From assembly GCF_000384295.1 (NCBI RefSeq), contig NZ_KB913037.1:598762-662761 (forward strand): 64,000 nt of DNA, written 5' to 3'. The position numbers and the translations under genes were made by a program. Source of the DNA: Amycolatopsis balhimycina FH 1894 (GTDB lineage: Bacteria; Actinomycetota; Actinomycetes; Mycobacteriales; Pseudonocardiaceae). Positions 34,201 to 46,496 of this stretch are shown here, piece after piece; the first letter of the stretch is position 1; the number at the start of each line of letters is the position of its first letter. The notes under the pieces are model-generated. The model was given only the letters and a program-made list of their open reading frames with translations, did no database searches and was not told where the DNA came from.

Positions 34201-37200
34201 CGGTCCGCAGCGCCTCGTGGCGTCCGACCACATCGGACAGCGCGGCCCGCAGCGCGTCGACGTCCAGGTCTCCGGTCAGCCGGACCGCGCTCGGCATGTT
34301 GTACGTCGCCGACGGGCCTTCGAGCCGGTGCAGGAACCACAGCCGCTGCTGGGCGAACGACAGCGGCAGCACGTCCGGCCGCGGATCCGCGCGCACGAGC
34401 GCCGGACGAGCTTGCCCGGCGGTGGACAGCAGCGCGGCCAGCCCGGCGACCGTCGGCGTCTCGAACACCGACCGCACCTGCAGCTCGACGCCGAAGACCG
34501 CGCGCAGCCGCGCGACCAGCCGCGTCGCCATCAGCGAGTGCCCGCCGAGGGCGAAGAAGTCGTCGTCGACGCCGATCGAGGCGGTGTCGAGGACCTCGGC
34601 GAAGAGGCCGCACAGGACTTCCTCGACCGGCGTCCGCGGGGCCCGGCCGGCGGTGACGGCCTGCTTGTCGGGGCTCGGCAGGGCCCGGCGGTCGAGCTTG
34701 CCGGAGGCGAGCAGCGGCAGCCGGGCCAGGATCACGAAGGCCGACGGCACCATGTACTGCGGCAGCCGGTCGCGGACGTGCGTCCGCAGGGCCGTCACCA
34801 GCGCGTTCGTGTCCCGTTGCCCGGCCGGGTGGTTGCCCAGGGTTTCCAGGGCGGCTCGGACCGGGCGGACGCGGTGGATCCGCGTCGGCTCACCGGTGGT
34901 GAACACGACCTCCAGCGCGCCTTCGTCCGCGGTGAGGGTCGCGCACACCCGGTAGCCGAAGCGCTCGCCGAGATCGTGCAGGGTCTCGGGATCCACGCCA
35001 TCCCTGCTGTCCAAGGAGGACAGTGCCGCATCGGGGTCGCCCGCGGCGAGCGCGGTGACGGCGGCGAGTTCGCCGGACAGCCGGGCGTTGGGCACCCCGG
35101 TCACACGCACCCGGCCCGGGCGCGTTTCCAGGAGCCGGTCCAGGTCGGCGACGGACTCGAACGTCACGACCTGCTCTTCGGGCGTGGCGAGCTTCGGCGC
35201 CTTCCGCAGGACGACGTCGTAGCGGTGGCGGGTCAGCTCGTTGTGGGCGTGGCCGCGCTTGACCCACAGGTCGACGTCGTCGAAGCCGCCGAGGTCCCGG
35301 GCCAGCGCCGGGAAGAAGTCCGGGTCGAGGACGAGTTCGCCGTCCCGCGCGATCGCCTGGTCGACCGCGGCCGTGTCCCGGCGGCCGTGCCGCAGCTCGG
35401 TCGCGGTCCGGAACGCCCGCAGCGAACGCAGGTTGCGGATGTCGCCGAGGAAGATCACCCCGCCGGGGAGGACCCGCGCCGCGGCCGTGCGGACGACTTC
35501 GGCGAGGTAGCCGACGCTCGGGAAGTACTGCGCGACCGAGTTGACGATCACCGTGTCGAATTCCGGCAGCTCGCCCAGGTCATGGGCCGGGCGCGCGGCC
35601 AGGTGGACCTTGCCCGCGAACGGCGTCCCGGCGAGTTCGCGCCGCAGGTTCGCGATCGCCCGCTCGGACAGATCGACGCCCCAGTACTCTTCGGCGTCCG
35701 GCGCGATCCGGGACAGGATCAGGCCGCTGCCCACGCCGATCTCCAGCACCCGCCCGAGAGCGCCACTTTCACGTGAAAGTGGCGCTTTCGCCAGGGAACG
35801 AATGCGCTCGATCGTCGCCGCGTGCCACTCCCGCATCTCGCCGAGGGGGATCTCGGACCCGTCGTAGCTGGAGTTCCAGCCGGTGAAGTTCTCCTCCAGC
35901 CCAGCCGAAGCCGCGTCGGTGAAGACGTTCTCGTGCAGCTCACGCCACTCGCCGACGTGGTCCAGCTCGGCTTCCTCGTCACGGCCGGCGGCCGGGACGG
36001 CGTAGGCGACGAGCCGCCCGTCCTGCGCGAGCACGACGGACTGCCCGACGGCCGGGTGCTCGGCGAGCACGGCTTCGATCTCGCCCGGCTCGATGCGGTA
36101 GCCGCGGATCTTGACCTGATCGTCGGCCCGGCCCAGGAACACCAGCCGTCCATCCGGCAGCCACTTCACCAGGTCACCGGTCCGGTAGAGCCGCCCTCCC
36201 GAACCGAACGGGTCCGCGACAAACCGCTCCGCCGTCAACCCTGGCCGCCCGAGATAGCCGCGCGCCAGGCCCGATCCGGCGAGATACAGCTCCCCCACCA
36301 CACCCGGCGGGACCGGCCGCAGACCGGCGTCGAGCACGTAGGCCCGGGTGCCCGGGTCGGGGATGCCGATCGGAACGACCGTCGCTTCCGCCAGCTCGGC
36401 CGGGTCGCTCTCCCCGAGCGTCGAGTTGGTGGTCGCTTCGGTCGGGCCATAAGCGTTGAACATCCGCCGCCCCGGCGCCCACCGCCTGACAAGCTCCGGC
36501 GACACCCGTTCAGTCCCCGCCAGCAGCACGCTGTCGCGCGGGAGGTCGCAGTCCTCCGGCAGGGCGTCGAGCAGCGCGGGCGGGAGGATCATGAAGTCCA
36601 CGCCGTGCCGATGCGCGTACTCGGTCAGCGCGGGCCCGGCGACCCGGCGCTCGGCCGGGACGACGACCAGGCGGCCGCCCGAGAGCAGGCCGAGGCACAG
36701 GTCCCAGAACGCGACGTCGAAACTCGGCGACGCGAACTGCAGCACCCGGCTGTGCGGTCCCACGCCGAACCGCTCGGACTGCGTCGCGACGAGCTTGGCG
36801 ACACCGGAGTGCTGGAGGACGACGCCCTTCGGCCGCCCGGACGAGCCGGACGTGTAGATCACGTACGCCGCGTTCTCCGGCTTGACCATCACCGCCGGGT
36901 CCGCTGTGGACATTCCGTCCAGGGCCGGATCCTCCAGGAGGACCCGGGGGACGTCCGGGGGCAGCTTCGCGTCGATCTCCCGCGTCGTCACCACGCAGAC
37001 CGGGGCCGCGTCCCCGGCCATGTAGGCGATCCGGTCGCCCGGGTAGTCGACGTCGACCGGCAGGTAGGCGGCGCCGGCCTTGAGGACGGCCAGTTCGGCG
37101 ATGATCATGTCCAGCGATCGCGGCACGGCCAGCGCGACGACCCGCTCGGGCCCGGCACCGCGCTCGACCAGCAGGTTCGCGAGCCGGTTGGCACGGGCGT

Positions 37201-40200
37201 CCACTTCGGCGTAGGTGAGTTCGACGTCTTCGAACACGAGCGCCACCGCGTCCGGGGCCTCGGCGACGCGGCGGGCGAACATCCCCGGGAACGTCTCGGT
37301 ACCGGCCGGTTCGAGGGAGCCGGCCCACCGGCCGAGCACCCGATCGCGCTCGTCGCCGGCGAGGAGGTCCAGCGCCCCGACCGGGCGGTCCGGCTCGGCC
37401 AGCGCCGCGCGCAGCAGCACTTCGAGCCGCCGCAGGATCGCGTGGGCACCCGCGTGGTCGAAGACGTCCGCATTGAACTCCAGCACGCCCGCGATCCCGG
37501 CGTCGCGCTCGGTCAGCGAAATCGCGAGGTCGAATTTCGACGTCCCGGTGGTCACCGGGATCTCGGTGACGGTCAGGCCGGGCAGGACGACCTCGGCGCG
37601 GGCGTTGTTCTGCCCGGCGATCATCACCTGGAACAGCGGGTGGTACGACAGCGACCGCGCCGGGTTCAGCACCTCGACCAGCCGCTCGAACGGGACGTCC
37701 TGGTGGGCGTACGCGTCGAGGTTGCGCTCGCGGACGCGCGCCACCAGGTCGCGGAACGACGGCTCGCCGCCGGTGTCGACGCGCAGGACGAGCGTGTTGA
37801 CGAAGAACCCGACGAGGTCGTCGAGGGCTTGGTCGGTGCGGCCGGCGATGGGCGAGCCGATGGGCACGTCGGTGCCCGCGCCCAGCCGCGTGAGCAGCGC
37901 GGCGAGGGCCGCGTGCACGACCATGAACACGCTCGCGCCGCACTCGCGGGCCAGCCTGGCCAACCGGCTGTGCAGCCCAGCGTCCCAGGTGAAGGTGTGC
38001 AGCTCGCCGCGGAACGTCGCGGCCGCCGGGTGCGGGCGGTCCAGCGGCAGCTCGATCCGGTCCGGCAGGCCGTCCAGCGCGGCACGCCAGTAGGCCAGCT
38101 GGGCGGACAGGACGCTGTCCGGGTCGTCCTCGCGGCCGAGCAGTTCCCGCTGCCAGAGCGTGTAGTCCGCGTACTGCACCGGCAACGGCGTCCACTGTGG
38201 ACTCTCACCGGCGCGGCGGGCGGTGTAGGCCGTGGCGATGTCACGCCACAGCGGGGCCATCGACCAGCCGTCGGAGGCGATGTGGTGGAACACCAGGGCG
38301 AAGACGTGCTCCCGATCGCCCAGGCGCAGCAGCTCGGCGCGCACCGGCACGTGCCGCTCGAGGTCGAACGGCCCGCGGACGAGCCCGGTCAGGGCTTCGC
38401 CGAGGTCGGCGACCGCACGCACCCGGAGGGTGACGTCCGCGTCCTCGACGGCCAGGATGTCCTGGTACGGCACGCCATCCCGCTGCGGGAACCGGGTCCG
38501 CAGCGCCTCGTGGCGGCCGACCACGTCGGCCAGCGCCGCGCGCAGCGCCTCGACGTCGACCTCGCCTTCGAGCCGCATGACCAGCGGGACGTTGTAGGTG
38601 GCCGACGGGCCTTCGAGGTGGTGCAGGAACCACAGCCGCTGCTGGGCGCCGGACAGCGGCACCGGCGACGGCCTGCGCACCGGCATCAGCGGCGGGCGCG
38701 CGGCCCCGGCGCCGGTGGCGAGCACCCCGGCCAGGCCCGCGGGGGTCGGCGTCTCGAACACCGACCGGATCTCGACCTCGGCGCCCAGTGCCGCACGGAT
38801 CCGCGCGATCAGCCGGGTGGCCAGCAGCGAATGGCCGCCGAGGGTGAAGAAGCTGTCGTCCGGGCCGACCCGCGGCAGGCCGAGGACGTCGGCGAACAGC
38901 TCGCACAGCTGCCGTTCGACGGGAGTGCGCGGCGCCCGGCCGGACGTCGGCGTCACCGGGTCCGGGGACGGGAGCGCGCGGCGGTCGAGCTTGCCGTTGG
39001 CCGTCACCGGGAGCGCGTCGAGCAGCACGATCGCCGACGGCACCATGTGGTCCGGCAGCCGGGCGGCGGCCAGAACCCGCAGCTCGGCGAGCAAGGCGCC
39101 GGTTCGGGGACCGGCCGGCACGACGTACCCGACCAGGCGGACGTCGCCCGGCCGGTCTTCGCGGGCCACGACGACGGCGTGGGCGACGTCGTCGTGCGCG
39201 GACAGCGTCGCGGCGATCTCGCCGGGCTCGACGCGGAAGCCGCGGATCTTGATCTGCTCGTCACCGCGGCCGAGGAACTCCAGCACGCCGTCGGGGCGGA
39301 AGCGGGCGAGGTCACCGGTGCGGTACATCCGGGCGCCGGGCGCGCCGAACGGGTCGGCGACGAACCGCTCCGCGCTGAGCCCGGGCCGGCCGAGGTAGCC
39401 GCGGGCGAGCTGGACTCCGGCGAGGTAGAGCTCCCCCGGCGTGCCCGGCGGCACCGGGCGGAGGGCGGCGTCGAGGACGTACGTCCGCGTGTTCCACACC
39501 GGACGTCCGATCGGGACAGTCGTGTCCTCCGTGGACGTTTGCCACGAGGTGACGTCCACCGAAGCTTCGGTGGGGCCGTAGAGGTTGTGCAGCTCGGCGC
39601 CGAGCACCCGGCCGAACTGCGCGACCGCGTCCGGCGGCAGGGCCTCGCCACTGCACAGCACCCGGCGCAGGCTCGTGCACTCCGCCGCCGCCGGTTCCCG
39701 CAGGAAGACCTGAAGCATCGACGGGACGAAGTGGACGGTCGTGATCCCGCGTTCCCGGATCAGCCGGGCGAGGTAGGCCGGGTCCTTGTGGCCGTCCGGC
39801 CGGGCCAGGACCTCGGTGGCGCCGGTGACGAGCGGCCACAGGAATTCCCACACCGAGACGTCGAAGCTGGACGGCGTCTTCTGCAGCACGCGGTCGTCGC
39901 CGGTGAGGCCGTACTCGTCTTGCATCCACAGCAGCCGGTTGACGATTCCGGCGTGCGGTACGACGACGCCCTTGGGGCGGCCGGTCGACCCGGAGGTGTA
40001 GATGACGTATGCCGGGTGCTCCGGCCCGAGCACGACATCGAGGGGCGCGTCCGGGACTCCGGCGAGGACGTCCGGATCGTCCAGCGGCAGCGCGCCCGGA
40101 ATCGCGGTCTCCGCGGTGGCGAGCACCAGAGCCGGTTGCGCGTCTTCGAGCATGAACGCGATGCGGTCGGCCGGGTAGCCGGGGTCGAGGGGCAGGTAGG

Positions 40201-43200
40201 CCGCACCCGTCTTGAGAACGGCGAGGATGGCCGTGACCAGGTGTGCCGAGCGCGGCAGGGCCAGGGCGACCACGCGCTCGGGCCCGGCGCCGCGCGCGGC
40301 GAGCACGCGGGCGAGGCGGTTCGAGACAGCGTCCAGCTCGGCGTAGCTGAGCTCTTCGTCCTCGAAGACCAGGGCCGGGTGATCCGGGGTCCGCGCCACC
40401 TGGGCGGCGAACAGCTCGGGCAAGGTGACCGCGGGGACGTCCTGGACGGCACCGGACCAGACGTCGGCCAGGCGGTCGCGTTCGGCCGGGGTCAGTACCT
40501 CCAGGGACCCGAGCCGGCGGTCCGGGGCCGAGATGACCTGGCGCAGCAGCAGTTCGAGGCGGTCGAGGAGACCGTGCACGGTGGCGCGGTCGAACACCTC
40601 GGTGTTGAATTCGGCCTCGCCCTCGAGGCCGCCGTCCTGCTCGGTGAAGGAGAACCAGAGGTCGAACTTGGCCGTGCCGGTGCCGACGTGCTGCGTGGTC
40701 ACGGTGAGCCCGGGCAGCCCGGCGCCGGTGCCGGGGGTGTTCTGCCAGGCGAGCATGGTCTGGAACAGCGGGTGGTGCGCGAGCGACCGGGCCGGGTTGA
40801 GCGCTTCTACCAGCCGCTCGAACGGGACGTCCTGGTGGTTGTAGGCGTCGAGGCTCCGCTCGCGGACGCGGGTGACGAGGTCGCGGAACGACGGGTCGCC
40901 GCCGGTGTCGACGCGCAGGACGAGGGTGTTGACGAAGAACCCGACGAGGTCGTCCAGTGCCGGGTCGGCGCGTCCGGCGATCGGGGTGCCGAGAGGGATG
41001 TCGGAGCCGGCGCCGAGCCGCGACAACAGTGCCGCCAGACCCGCATGGACGACCATGAACGGGCTGGCGCCGCACGCCCTCGCGAGGTCGGCGAGCCCGT
41101 CCTGGAGCCCGGCATCCCAGGTGAAGGTGAAGAACTCGCCGCGGTGGGCGGAGACCGGCGGGTGCGGCCGGTCGAGCGGGAGGGTGAGCCGCTCGGGCAG
41201 GGCGTCAAGCGTCTCACGCCAGTAGTCGAGCTGGGCGGTTTCTTCGGTTTCGAGGAGATCCCGCTGCCAGAGCGTGTAGTCCGCGTACTGCACCGGCAAC
41301 GGCGTCCATTGTGGAGCTTCACTGCGCAGCCGGGCGCGGTAGGCCGTGGCGATGTCGCGCCACAGCGGGGACAGCGACCAGCCGTCGGCGGCGATGTGGT
41401 GCAGGACGACGACCAGCACGTGCCGGCGCGGGTCGACGGCCAGGAGCCCGGCGCGCAGCGGCACGCCTGCGCCGAGGTCGAACACCTCGCGGACCAGGCA
41501 GTCCACCACCGTGTCCACTTCGGACTCGGCCACCGCGCGGACGGGCAGCTCCACCGTACTTTCGTCCAGCACCTGCTGGTACGGCTCGCCATCGGCGGCC
41601 GGGAAGACCGTCCGCAGCGTCTCGTGCCGCGCGACGACGTCGTTCAGCGCCGAGCGCAGCGCCTCGACGTCCAGCTCACCGGCCAGCCGGACGACGAGCG
41701 GGACGTTGTAGGTCGCCGACCCGCCGTCCAGCCCGTGCAGGAACCACAGCCGCTGCTGCGCGAACGACAGCGGCAGCCGGTCCGGCCGCTCGGGGACGCG
41801 GACGAGCGGGCGCCGCTCGGTGCCGGCGACAGCCCCGGACAGGAGTTCCGCGAGCGCGGCCGGCGTCGGCGCGTCGAACACCGCCCGCACCGGCACCTCG
41901 GCACCGGCGGCCGCGCGGATCCGCTGGATCAGCCGGGTGGCCAGCAGCGAGTGGCCGCCGAGCGCGAAGAAATCGTCGTCGAGCCCGGCCTGCGGAAGGC
42001 CGAGGACATCGGCGAACATCTCGCACAGCAGCTGCTCGACGGGATTGCGGGGCGCACGGCCCGGGCCGGCCCACCGCTCCGGGCTCGGCAGGGCCTTGCG
42101 GTCCAGCTTGCCCGACGCCAGCACCGGCAGCTTGTCCAGCACGACGAACGCCGAAGGCACCATGTACAGCGGCAACCGGTCTCGCACGTGCGCCCGCAGC
42201 GACGCCACCAGCGCCCCGGTTTCGCGCCGGGCCGCGGGGTTGTTGGCATAGGACGCGGGCGCGCCGGCCTGGCGCACCGGCCGGTACGCGGTTCCGTCCT
42301 CGCCCTTCATGAAGACGGCCTCCAGCTCACCGCTCTCGGCCGCCCACGTCACCGCGACGCGGTAGCCGGCCTGGTCGCCGAGCCGGTGCAGGGCTTCGGG
42401 GTCGACGCCGTCGCGCCGCTCGAGGGCGGCCAGTGCCGCGCCGGCGTCGCCGGTGTCCAGGGCGCGGACCGCCGCCAGCTCCCCGGCCAGCCGCGCGTCC
42501 GGGATCCCGGTGACCCGCAGCCGCGCCGGCGTCTCGGCGGTCAGGAATCGTTCCACCGCAACGAGATCGCCGAACGCGACGACCTGCTCGTCGGCCACTT
42601 CCGGCTTCGGCACCTTCCGCAGGACGACGTCGTAGCGGTGCCGGGTCAGCTCGTTGTGCGCGGTGCCGCGCTTCACCCACAGGTCGACGTCGTCGAAGCC
42701 CTCGAGGTCCCGGGCCAGTGCCGGGAAGAAGTCGGGGTCGAGCACCAGTTCGCCCTCGCGCGCGATCGCCTGGTCGACCGCGGCGACGTCGCCCCGGCCG
42801 TGCCACAGCTCGACCGCCGTGCGGAAGGCGCGCAGCGAGCGGAGGTTGCGGATGTCGCCGAGGAAGATCGTCCCGCCCGGCTTCAGGACACCGGCGGCGG
42901 TCCGGACGACCTCGGCGAGGTAGTCCGCGCTCGGGAAGTACTGCGCGACGGAGTTGATGATCACCGTGTCGAAGTCCGGCAGCTCGCCCAGGTCGTGCGC
43001 CGGCCGCGCGGCCAGATGGACCTTGTTCGCGAAGGGCATCGCCGCGACCTCACGCCGGACGTTCTCGATCGCGCTCTCGGAAAGGTCGACACCCCAATAG
43101 CTTTCGGTCTCCGGTGCGATCCGCGAGAGGATCAGGCCGCTGCCGACGCCGATCTCCAGCACCCGCTTCGGCCCCAGCGAACGAATCCGCTCGATCGTCG

Positions 43201-45322
43201 CCGCGTGCCACTCCCGCATCTCGTCGAGGGGGATCTCGGACCCGTCATAACTCGAGTTCCAGCCGGCGAAGTTCTCCTCGATGCCCGTCGAGCCGGCGAG
43301 CATCTCCTCGTGGACGTCGTGCCATTCGTCGACGTGACCCTGCTCGGCCGCCTGGTCGCGGTCGGGCACCGGCACGGCGTAGGCGACGAGCCGGCCGTCC
43401 TGCGCGACGACGACCGACTGGCCGACGCGCGGGTGCTCGGCGAGCACCGACTCGATCTCGCCGAGCTCGATGCGGTAGCCGCGGATCTTGACCTGGTCAT
43501 CGGCCCGGCCCAAGAACACCAACCGCCCGTCCGGCAGCCACTTCACCAGGTCACCCGTGCGATACAGCCGGCCGCCGGAACCGAACGGGTCCGCGACAAA
43601 CCGCTCCGCCGTCAACCCCGGCCGCCCGAGATAACCACGCGCCAGACCGGATCCGGCGAGGTACAGCTCCCCCACCACGCCGGCCGGGACCGGCGCGAGA
43701 TATGCGTCGAGGACGTACGCGCGGGTGCCCGGGTCCGGCACGCCGATCGGCACGGCCGAACCGGGGGCGATCTCCGGGTCGCAGAGCCCGAGCGTGGAGT
43801 TGGTCGTCGCCTCGGTCGGGCCGTAGGCGTTGAACATCCGCCGCCCCGGCGCCCACCGCCGGACGAGCTCCGGCGACACCCGCTCGGTCCCGGCCAGCAG
43901 GACGCTGTCCCGCGGCAGGTCGCAGTCCTCGGGGAACTCGGCCAGCAGCGCGGGCGGCAGGATCATGAAGTCGACGCCGTGCCGATGCGCATACTCAGCC
44001 AGCTCGGAACCGGGCACGCGCCGCTCGGCGGGGACGATGACCAGGCGGCCGCCGGAGAGCAGACCGAGGCACAGGTCCCAGAACGCGACGTCGAAACTCG
44101 GCGACGCGAACTGCAGCACCCGGCTGTGCGGCCCGACGCCGAACCGCTCGGACTGCGTCGCGACGAGCTTCGCCACGCCCGCGTGGGAAACCACGACCCC
44201 CTTGGGACGGCCGGTCGACCCGGACGTGTAGATGACGTAGGCCGCGTTCGCCGGGACGATCTCCGCGCGCGGGTCCGTGTCCGGGCCCGCGCCGAGGTCG
44301 ATTTCGTCGAGGAGCAGGACATCGCCGTCGAAGCGGTCGGCGAGATCGGCGGTGGTCACCACGCAGACCGGGCGCGCGTCGGCGACCATGAACGCGATCC
44401 GCTCGGCCGGGTAGTCCTGGTCCAGCGGCAGGTACGCGGCACCGGCCTTCAGCACAGCCAGCTCGGCCACGATCATCTCGGGCGAGCGGGGCACGACGAG
44501 CGCGACCACCCGTTCGGGCCCGGCGCCCCGTCCGATGAGGACGTGGGCGAGCCGGTTGGCGCGCGCGTCCAGTTCGGCGTAGGTCAGTTGTTCGTCCTCG
44601 AAGACCAGCGCCACCGCGTCCGGTGCTTCCCGGACGCGGGCCGCGAACAGCTCCGGCAGGGTCGACAGCGGCGCATCGAGGTCCGTGTCGTTCCAGTCGT
44701 CCAGCATCCGGCGCAGTTCCGGCTCCGGCACGACTTCCAGCCGTGCGACCGGACACTGTGGACGCCTCGACGCGTCGGCCAGGAGGTGTCCGAGGTGCCC
44801 GAGCATCCGGTCCACAGTGGACTCGTCGAGGACGTCGGCGCGGTAGCCGGCCACCAGCACGCCGTCGGCGACCGTGAGGTTCAGGTCGAGCGGGAGGTCG
44901 GTCTCGGCGCCGAAGCCGACGTTGACCAGCACCGATCCCCCACGCCCCGGCTCGGGCTCCACCTCGGCGACCAGGTCGGCGAACGGGACCTGGTGCGCCA
45001 GAGCCTCTTCGCGCGCTTCACGCACCCGCGTCACGACCTCGGCGAAGCCGGGCGAACCACCGAGATCCACCCGGAGCGGCACCAGCGAGCCGACGCCCAC
45101 CACGACGTCGGCGGTGCCCGAATACCGGGACAGCAGCACGACGAACGCGGCGAGCAGAGTCAGCTCGTCGGCCTCGGGCACCGGCCTGATCAGCCGTCCC
45201 GCGACCGGCTCCGCGGAGTACGGCCGGTCGACCGGCAGCGGCAGCTCCTTCGGCGCCGAGGCGAGGCGATCACGCCAGAACCCGAGCCTCGACACCTGCT
45301 GCACAGCGTCACCGTTGCTCAC
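28253..45322 (-). CDS. five-module hydroxamate-siderophore NRPS
   Basis: 5,689 residues. Order: truncated C, A1-MT-T, C-A2-T, C-A3-MT-T, C-A4-T, C-A5-T. Approximate landmarks: A cores 408, 1821, 2868, 4277, 5312; MT 690-1030 and 3140-3480; T (GGHS) 1126, 2163, 3596, 4608, 5646; C active sites (HHIAxDG) 1310, 2351, 3780, 4793. Pocket codes read by eye: A1 and A3 DVWILAATN (neutral; probably formyl-hydroxyornithine), A2 DVWHLSLVD (serine), A4 IDTTISLGD (beta-alanine-like), A5 DAQEGGLVD (Glu278; ornithine-like). The MT domains lie between A8 and A10, the N-methyltransferase position. No epimerization or thioesterase domain is present. The first C domain lacks its HHxxxDG half. GTG 45322 follows GGGAGG; an iron box lies upstream. 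Residue assignments are inference. Confidence 0.93.
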   Translation of the reverse strand: MSNGDAVQQVSRLGFWRDRLASAPKELPLPVDRPYSAEPVAGRLIRPVPEADELTLLAAFVVLLSRYSGTADVVVGVGSLVPLRVDLGGSPGFAEVVTRVREAREEALAHQVPFADLVAEVEPEPGRGGSVLVNVGFGAETDLPLDLNLTVADGVLVAGYRADVLDESTVDRMLGHLGHLLADASRRPQCPVARLEVVPEPELRRMLDDWNDTDLDAPLSTLPELFAARVREAPDAVALVFEDEQLTYAELDARANRLAHVLIGRGAGPERVVALVVPRSPEMIVAELAVLKAGAAYLPLDQDYPAERIAFMVADARPVCVVTTADLADRFDGDVLLLDEIDLGAGPDTDPRAEIVPANAAYVIYTSGSTGRPKGVVVSHAGVAKLVATQSERFGVGPHSRVLQFASPSFDVAFWDLCLGLLSGGRLVIVPAERRVPGSELAEYAHRHGVDFMILPPALLAEFPEDCDLPRDSVLLAGTERVSPELVRRWAPGRRMFNAYGPTEATTNSTLGLCDPEIAPGSAVPIGVPDPGTRAYVLDAYLAPVPAGVVGELYLAGSGLARGYLGRPGLTAERFVADPFGSGGRLYRTGDLVKWLPDGRLVFLGRADDQVKIRGYRIELGEIESVLAEHPRVGQSVVVAQDGRLVAYAVPVPDRDQAAEQGHVDEWHDVHEEMLAGSTGIEENFAGWNSSYDGSEIPLDEMREWHAATIERIRSLGPKRVLEIGVGSGLILSRIAPETESYWGVDLSESAIENVRREVAAMPFANKVHLAARPAHDLGELPDFDTVIINSVAQYFPSADYLAEVVRTAAGVLKPGGTIFLGDIRNLRSLRAFRTAVELWHGRGDVAAVDQAIAREGELVLDPDFFPALARDLEGFDDVDLWVKRGTAHNELTRHRYDVVLRKVPKPEVADEQVVAFGDLVAVERFLTAETPARLRVTGIPDARLAGELAAVRALDTGDAGAALAALERRDGVDPEALHRLGDQAGYRVAVTWAAESGELEAVFMKGEDGTAYRPVRQAGAPASYANNPAARRETGALVASLRAHVRDRLPLYMVPSAFVVLDKLPVLASGKLDRKALPSPERWAGPGRAPRNPVEQLLCEMFADVLGLPQAGLDDDFFALGGHSLLATRLIQRIRAAAGAEVPVRAVFDAPTPAALAELLSGAVAGTERRPLVRVPERPDRLPLSFAQQRLWFLHGLDGGSATYNVPLVVRLAGELDVEALRSALNDVVARHETLRTVFPAADGEPYQQVLDESTVELPVRAVAESEVDTVVDCLVREVFDLGAGVPLRAGLLAVDPRRHVLVVVLHHIAADGWSLSPLWRDIATAYRARLRSEAPQWTPLPVQYADYTLWQRDLLETEETAQLDYWRETLDALPERLTLPLDRPHPPVSAHRGEFFTFTWDAGLQDGLADLARACGASPFMVVHAGLAALLSRLGAGSDIPLGTPIAGRADPALDDLVGFFVNTLVLRVDTGGDPSFRDLVTRVRERSLDAYNHQDVPFERLVEALNPARSLAHHPLFQTMLAWQNTPGTGAGLPGLTVTTQHVGTGTAKFDLWFSFTEQDGGLEGEAEFNTEVFDRATVHGLLDRLELLLRQVISAPDRRLGSLEVLTPAERDRLADVWSGAVQDVPAVTLPELFAAQVARTPDHPALVFEDEELSYAELDAVSNRLARVLAARGAGPERVVALALPRSAHLVTAILAVLKTGAAYLPLDPGYPADRIAFMLEDAQPALVLATAETAIPGALPLDDPDVLAGVPDAPLDVVLGPEHPAYVIYTSGSTGRPKGVVVPHAGIVNRLLWMQDEYGLTGDDRVLQKTPSSFDVSVWEFLWPLVTGATEVLARPDGHKDPAYLARLIRERGITTVHFVPSMLQVFLREPAAAECTSLRRVLCSGEALPPDAVAQFGRVLGAELHNLYGPTEASVDVTSWQTSTEDTTVPIGRPVWNTRTYVLDAALRPVPPGTPGELYLAGVQLARGYLGRPGLSAERFVADPFGAPGARMYRTGDLARFRPDGVLEFLGRGDEQIKIRGFRVEPGEIAATLSAHDDVAHAVVVAREDRPGDVRLVGYVVPAGPRTGALLAELRVLAAARLPDHMVPSAIVLLDALPVTANGKLDRRALPSPDPVTPTSGRAPRTPVERQLCELFADVLGLPRVGPDDSFFTLGGHSLLATRLIARIRAALGAEVEIRSVFETPTPAGLAGVLATGAGAARPPLMPVRRPSPVPLSGAQQRLWFLHHLEGPSATYNVPLVMRLEGEVDVEALRAALADVVGRHEALRTRFPQRDGVPYQDILAVEDADVTLRVRAVADLGEALTGLVRGPFDLERHVPVRAELLRLGDREHVFALVFHHIASDGWSMAPLWRDIATAYTARRAGESPQWTPLPVQYADYTLWQRELLGREDDPDSVLSAQLAYWRAALDGLPDRIELPLDRPHPAAATFRGELHTFTWDAGLHSRLARLARECGASVFMVVHAALAALLTRLGAGTDVPIGSPIAGRTDQALDDLVGFFVNTLVLRVDTGGEPSFRDLVARVRERNLDAYAHQDVPFERLVEVLNPARSLSYHPLFQVMIAGQNNARAEVVLPGLTVTEIPVTTGTSKFDLAISLTERDAGIAGVLEFNADVFDHAGAHAILRRLEVLLRAALAEPDRPVGALDLLAGDERDRVLGRWAGSLEPAGTETFPGMFARRVAEAPDAVALVFEDVELTYAEVDARANRLANLLVERGAGPERVVALAVPRSLDMIIAELAVLKAGAAYLPVDVDYPGDRIAYMAGDAAPVCVVTTREIDAKLPPDVPRVLLEDPALDGMSTADPAVMVKPENAAYVIYTSGSSGRPKGVVLQHSGVAKLVATQSERFGVGPHSRVLQFASPSFDVAFWDLCLGLLSGGRLVVVPAERRVAGPALTEYAHRHGVDFMILPPALLDALPEDCDLPRDSVLLAGTERVSPELVRRWAPGRRMFNAYGPTEATTNSTLGESDPAELAEATVVPIGIPDPGTRAYVLDAGLRPVPPGVVGELYLAGSGLARGYLGRPGLTAERFVADPFGSGGRLYRTGDLVKWLPDGRLVFLGRADDQVKIRGYRIEPGEIEAVLAEHPAVGQSVVLAQDGRLVAYAVPAAGRDEEAELDHVGEWRELHENVFTDAASAGLEENFTGWNSSYDGSEIPLGEMREWHAATIERIRSLAKAPLSRESGALGRVLEIGVGSGLILSRIAPDAEEYWGVDLSERAIANLRRELAGTPFAGKVHLAARPAHDLGELPEFDTVIVNSVAQYFPSVGYLAEVVRTAAARVLPGGVIFLGDIRNLRSLRAFRTATELRHGRRDTAAVDQAIARDGELVLDPDFFPALARDLGGFDDVDLWVKRGHAHNELTRHRYDVVLRKAPKLATPEEQVVTFESVADLDRLLETRPGRVRVTGVPNARLSGELAAVTALAAGDPDAALSSLDSRDGVDPETLHDLGERFGYRVCATLTADEGALEVVFTTGEPTRIHRVRPVRAALETLGNHPAGQRDTNALVTALRTHVRDRLPQYMVPSAFVILARLPLLASGKLDRRALPSPDKQAVTAGRAPRTPVEEVLCGLFAEVLDTASIGVDDDFFALGGHSLMATRLVARLRAVFGVELQVRSVFETPTVAGLAALLSTAGQARPALVRADPRPDVLPLSFAQQRLWFLHRLEGPSATYNMPSAVRLTGDLDVDALRAALSDVVGRHEALRTVFPEVGGEARQLVLDDVAIPLPLRTVTEATLADAVSEVAGTVFRLEAELPLRAELLRLGAREHVLVLVFHHIASDGWSTAPLWRDLAKAYTARQAAEAPQWTPLPVQYADYTLWQRDVLGEPVIEPQLAYWREALADLPDRIELPTDRPHPAEASYRGEQFAFGWDAELHSGLVELARACGASVFMVVHAGLTAVLTRLGAGTDIPLGTSIAGRTDEALDDLVGFFVNTLVLRVDTGGDPSFRDLVARVRDRSLDAYAHQDVPFERLVEVLNPVRSPAYPPLFQTMLAWQNNAVADLALPGLTAVEEPVRTGTARADLTFFVGEQPGHQAGIRGTAEYNSDVFDRASVEAILDRLRTLLQAVVADPDTRIGAVDLLTEAEREQLAAAPATPLSAETAAELFAAQVARTPDATALVFGSARLTYAELDARATTLARALLARGAGPEQVVAVALPRSPELVVALLAVLKAGAAYLPLDLNHPAERIELMLTDAAPHLVVAEDGFGDRLVRPGSTADQPDAWPPISPDNPAYVIFTSGSTGRPKAVAGTQRALANRLYWGRDLAEGVRAAKSALTFIDGSTELLGGLVAGDPVVLADDTTATDPMALAEFVRESGAQVLTVVPSLLDSFAEDAPADAFESVTTWITSGEPLSAALAEKVATRWPSAKLVNLYGCSEVAGDSLVQVCGPVAIGRPIANTRAYVLDTALRPVPPGVRGELYLAGAGLARGYLGRPALTAERFVASPFEPGERMYRTGDLVRRRADGALEFLGRADQQIKIRGFRVEPGEVEAVLTTDASVARAAVIARGNRLIAYVAPSGDPVALRARVAEQLPEYLVPSAVVVLPELPVNANGKLDRAALPDPEVRTSGRVARTPAEQALCELFADVLGVPVVGPDDGFFALGGHSLLATRLVSRIRALLGVEVPIRAVFDAPTPARLAGLLDPGRRSRPALVPAERPEVLPLSFAQQRLWFLDRLDGLNATYNIPWAWELTGPVDVGALRAALSDVVARHEILRTLLVEEQGTPRQVVLDRAEPVLVTETVATADLDERVTAAASYCFTLDTEIPIRATLVSAGPERHVFVLLVHHIAGDGWSLPPLKRDLDTAYAARLRGESPQWTPLPVQYADYTLWQRESFGRAGDPDSVLGRQAAFWRETLADLPDELALPVDRSRPARSTNRGAAVPFTVPADVHRGLRELAHGSDTSTFMVLQAALAALLTRLGAGTDIPLGTPVAGRTDHALDDLAGFFVNTLVLRTDTGGDPTFRELLARVREAGLAAYAHQDLPFEHLVELLNPPRSLARHPLFQVMLAVYHSGTEDGRLLGLDAAYRDTGLRQAKFDLSFDLVETAEGIDGDLEYSLDLFDEPTARTLTERLVRVMAAVVADPDRPLSRIDVLDSVERDRILRDWGAGAPLTLPAPTVVDRLAAQVAATPGAIALSDARESLTFAEFAARTDRLARWLAAQGAGPEKVVALVLPRSAAVVEAIFGVFKTGAAYLPVDPDQPGDRISAILADAGAALVLTSRSLASPVPGALFVEDIVDSDAALTPPSPANPAYVLYTSGSTGNPKGVVIPHSGLVNLFHSHRETLYRPAVAAAGGRRLRVGHAWAFFFDASWQPQLWLLDGHEVHVVDDDTRRDPDRLAAVVRERGLDFLELTPSHFAQLAAAGVISDGRCALGVVGVGGEAVSQPLWEQLRSMPGTEAYNLYGPTETTVDALVGRFRDADRPVVGRPVHNTRAYVLDGGLSPVPAGVPGELYLAGAGLARGYHGRPALTADRFVADPSGPPGERMYRTGDLVRWRPGGQLEYLGRTDDQVKIRGFRIEPGEIETALTRHDDVGQALVVVREDRDKRLVAYTTPATADPVELREFLARSLPEYMVPAAIVPLEKFPVTPNGKLDKAALPVPDVAARGRAPETPLEKALCEIFAEVLDVAAVGADDDLFTLGGHSMLLVVLRNRITERLGTELEIAEFFRTPTAAGLAALLTRDAR
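35759..35786. repeat. 28-bp perfect palindrome inserted in frame in the NRPS
   Basis: The palindrome is AGCGCCACTTTCAC plus its exact reverse complement, with weak extension on both sides. It lies in the second methyltransferase domain of the NRPS and encodes [11 protein letters not shown]. The paralogous domain in module 1 has only three residues (GPK) at this place, between SL and RVLEIG, against thirteen here. A net gain of 30 nt keeps the frame. Confidence 0.85.
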
Positions 45323-45366
45323 CGGTAGACCAGCCTCCCGCTGCTCACGGCACCCCGATCGGGATG

Positions 45367-45385
45367 CAAACTTAGGCGACCCTAA
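45367..45385 (-). promoter_or_regulatory. iron box upstream of the NRPS
   Basis: The right part, TTAGGCGACCCTAA (45372-45385), matches 12 of 14 positions of the corresponding half of the consensus; the full 19 bp matches 13. It lies 45-63 bp before the NRPS start. Confidence 0.65.
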
Positions 45386-45416
45386 CAAACGGATGGTGAG
45401 GATGCACTCCTGTACC

Positions 45417-45435
45417 ATCGGTTAGCCTTACCTAA
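45417..45435 (+). promoter_or_regulatory. iron box upstream of the FecCD-type uptake operon
   Basis: ATCGGTTAGCCTTACCTAA matches 15 of 19 consensus positions. It ends 22 bp before the GTG start of the first permease and is separate from the NRPS box, so both arms of this divergent promoter have their own site. Confidence 0.8.
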
Positions 45436-45457
45436 ATCACTACCAGTCGGAGGTGCG

Positions 45458-46495
45458 GTGCGAACAGCCCCCGGAGGGATCGCTCTCACGCGACGCCCGC
45501 CACACACGGGCCGCGCGCTCGGCCTGCTCGCCGCCCTCGGTGTCCTGGTTTTCCTGTGCCTGCTCAGCGTTTGGCTGGGGTCGAAGGAGATTTCGTCCGG
45601 CGCGGTCTGGCAGGTGCTCTGGCACGACGACGGCTCGGCCGACGCCGTGATCATCCACAGTGTCCGGCTGCCGAGGACACTGCTGGCCGTCGTGGTGGGC
45701 GCCGCGCTGGGTCTGGCCGGCACGCTCATGCAGGCACTGACCCGCAACCCGCTCGCCGACCCGGGCCTGCTCGGCATCAGCGCCGGAGCCGCGTTCGCCA
45801 TCGTCTTCTCGATCACCGTGCTCGGCGTCGGTTCCCTCTACGGCTACGTCTGGTTCGCCTTCGCCGGCGCGCTCGCCGCCACCGCGGTCGTGTATTACCT
45901 CGGCACCCGGGGCCGCAACGGCGCGAGCCCGGTCAAGCTCGCCCTCGCCGGCGCCGCCGTCACGGCGCTGCTCGGGTCGTTCACCAGCGCGATGGTGCTG
46001 TCGGATCCCGTGGCGCTCAACCGCTTCCGGTTCTGGTCGGCCGGTTCGCTCGCCGGCGTCGACAGCGGCTCGCTGCTGCGGATCCTGCCGTTCCTCCTCG
46101 CCGGCCTGGTACTGGCGATCGCCAGTGGGCCCGCGCTGAACAGCCTCGCCCTCGGTGACGACGTCGCCGTCGCGCTCGGGCGCCGGCTCGGGCCGCTGCG
46201 GCTGCGCGGCGCGCTGGCCGTCACGCTCCTGACCGGCGCGTCCGTCGCCGTCGCGGGACCGATCGTGTTCCTCGGGCTGATCGTCCCGCACGCCGTGCGG
46301 TTCGTCATCGGCCCCGACCACCGGTGGCTGCTGCCCTACACCGCTGTCCTCGCGCCGTGCCTGCTGCTGGCCGCCGACATCCTCGGCCGCGTCATGGCGC
46401 GGCCCGGCGAGGTCCGGGCGGGCGTGATCGTCGCGTTCCTCGGCGCGCCGTTCTTCATCTACCTCGTCCGCCGCCGCAAGCTCGTGGAGCCCTGA
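45458..46495 (+). CDS. ferric-siderophore ABC permease (FecCD family, first)
   Basis: 345 residues and about nine or ten helices. FecCD hallmarks: LPRTLLAVVVGAALGLAGTL, MQALTRNPLADPGLLGISAG, and the ATPase-docking region GPIVFLGLIVPHAVRFVIG. A GTG start follows CGGAGG. The gene faces away from the NRPS across an iron-box promoter and pairs with the next gene as a heterodimeric inner-membrane channel for the ferric complex. Confidence 0.93.
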   Translation: MRTAPGGIALTRRPPHTGRALGLLAALGVLVFLCLLSVWLGSKEISSGAVWQVLWHDDGSADAVIIHSVRLPRTLLAVVVGAALGLAGTLMQALTRNPLADPGLLGISAGAAFAIVFSITVLGVGSLYGYVWFAFAGALAATAVVYYLGTRGRNGASPVKLALAGAAVTALLGSFTSAMVLSDPVALNRFRFWSAGSLAGVDSGSLLRILPFLLAGLVLAIASGPALNSLALGDDVAVALGRRLGPLRLRGALAVTLLTGASVAVAGPIVFLGLIVPHAVRFVIGPDHRWLLPYTAVLAPCLLLAADILGRVMARPGEVRAGVIVAFLGAPFFIYLVRRRKLVEP

Positions 46496-46496
46496 C

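Noticed and set aside
35822..45328. Very long plus-strand open frame (over 3,000 codons) opposite the NRPS, and a 1,600-codon one at 27893-32719
   Set aside because: They are antisense shadows of the high-GC NRPS: Arg/Gly/Asp/Val-rich low-complexity translations with no domains, whereas the minus strand reads as continuous C-A-T domains.
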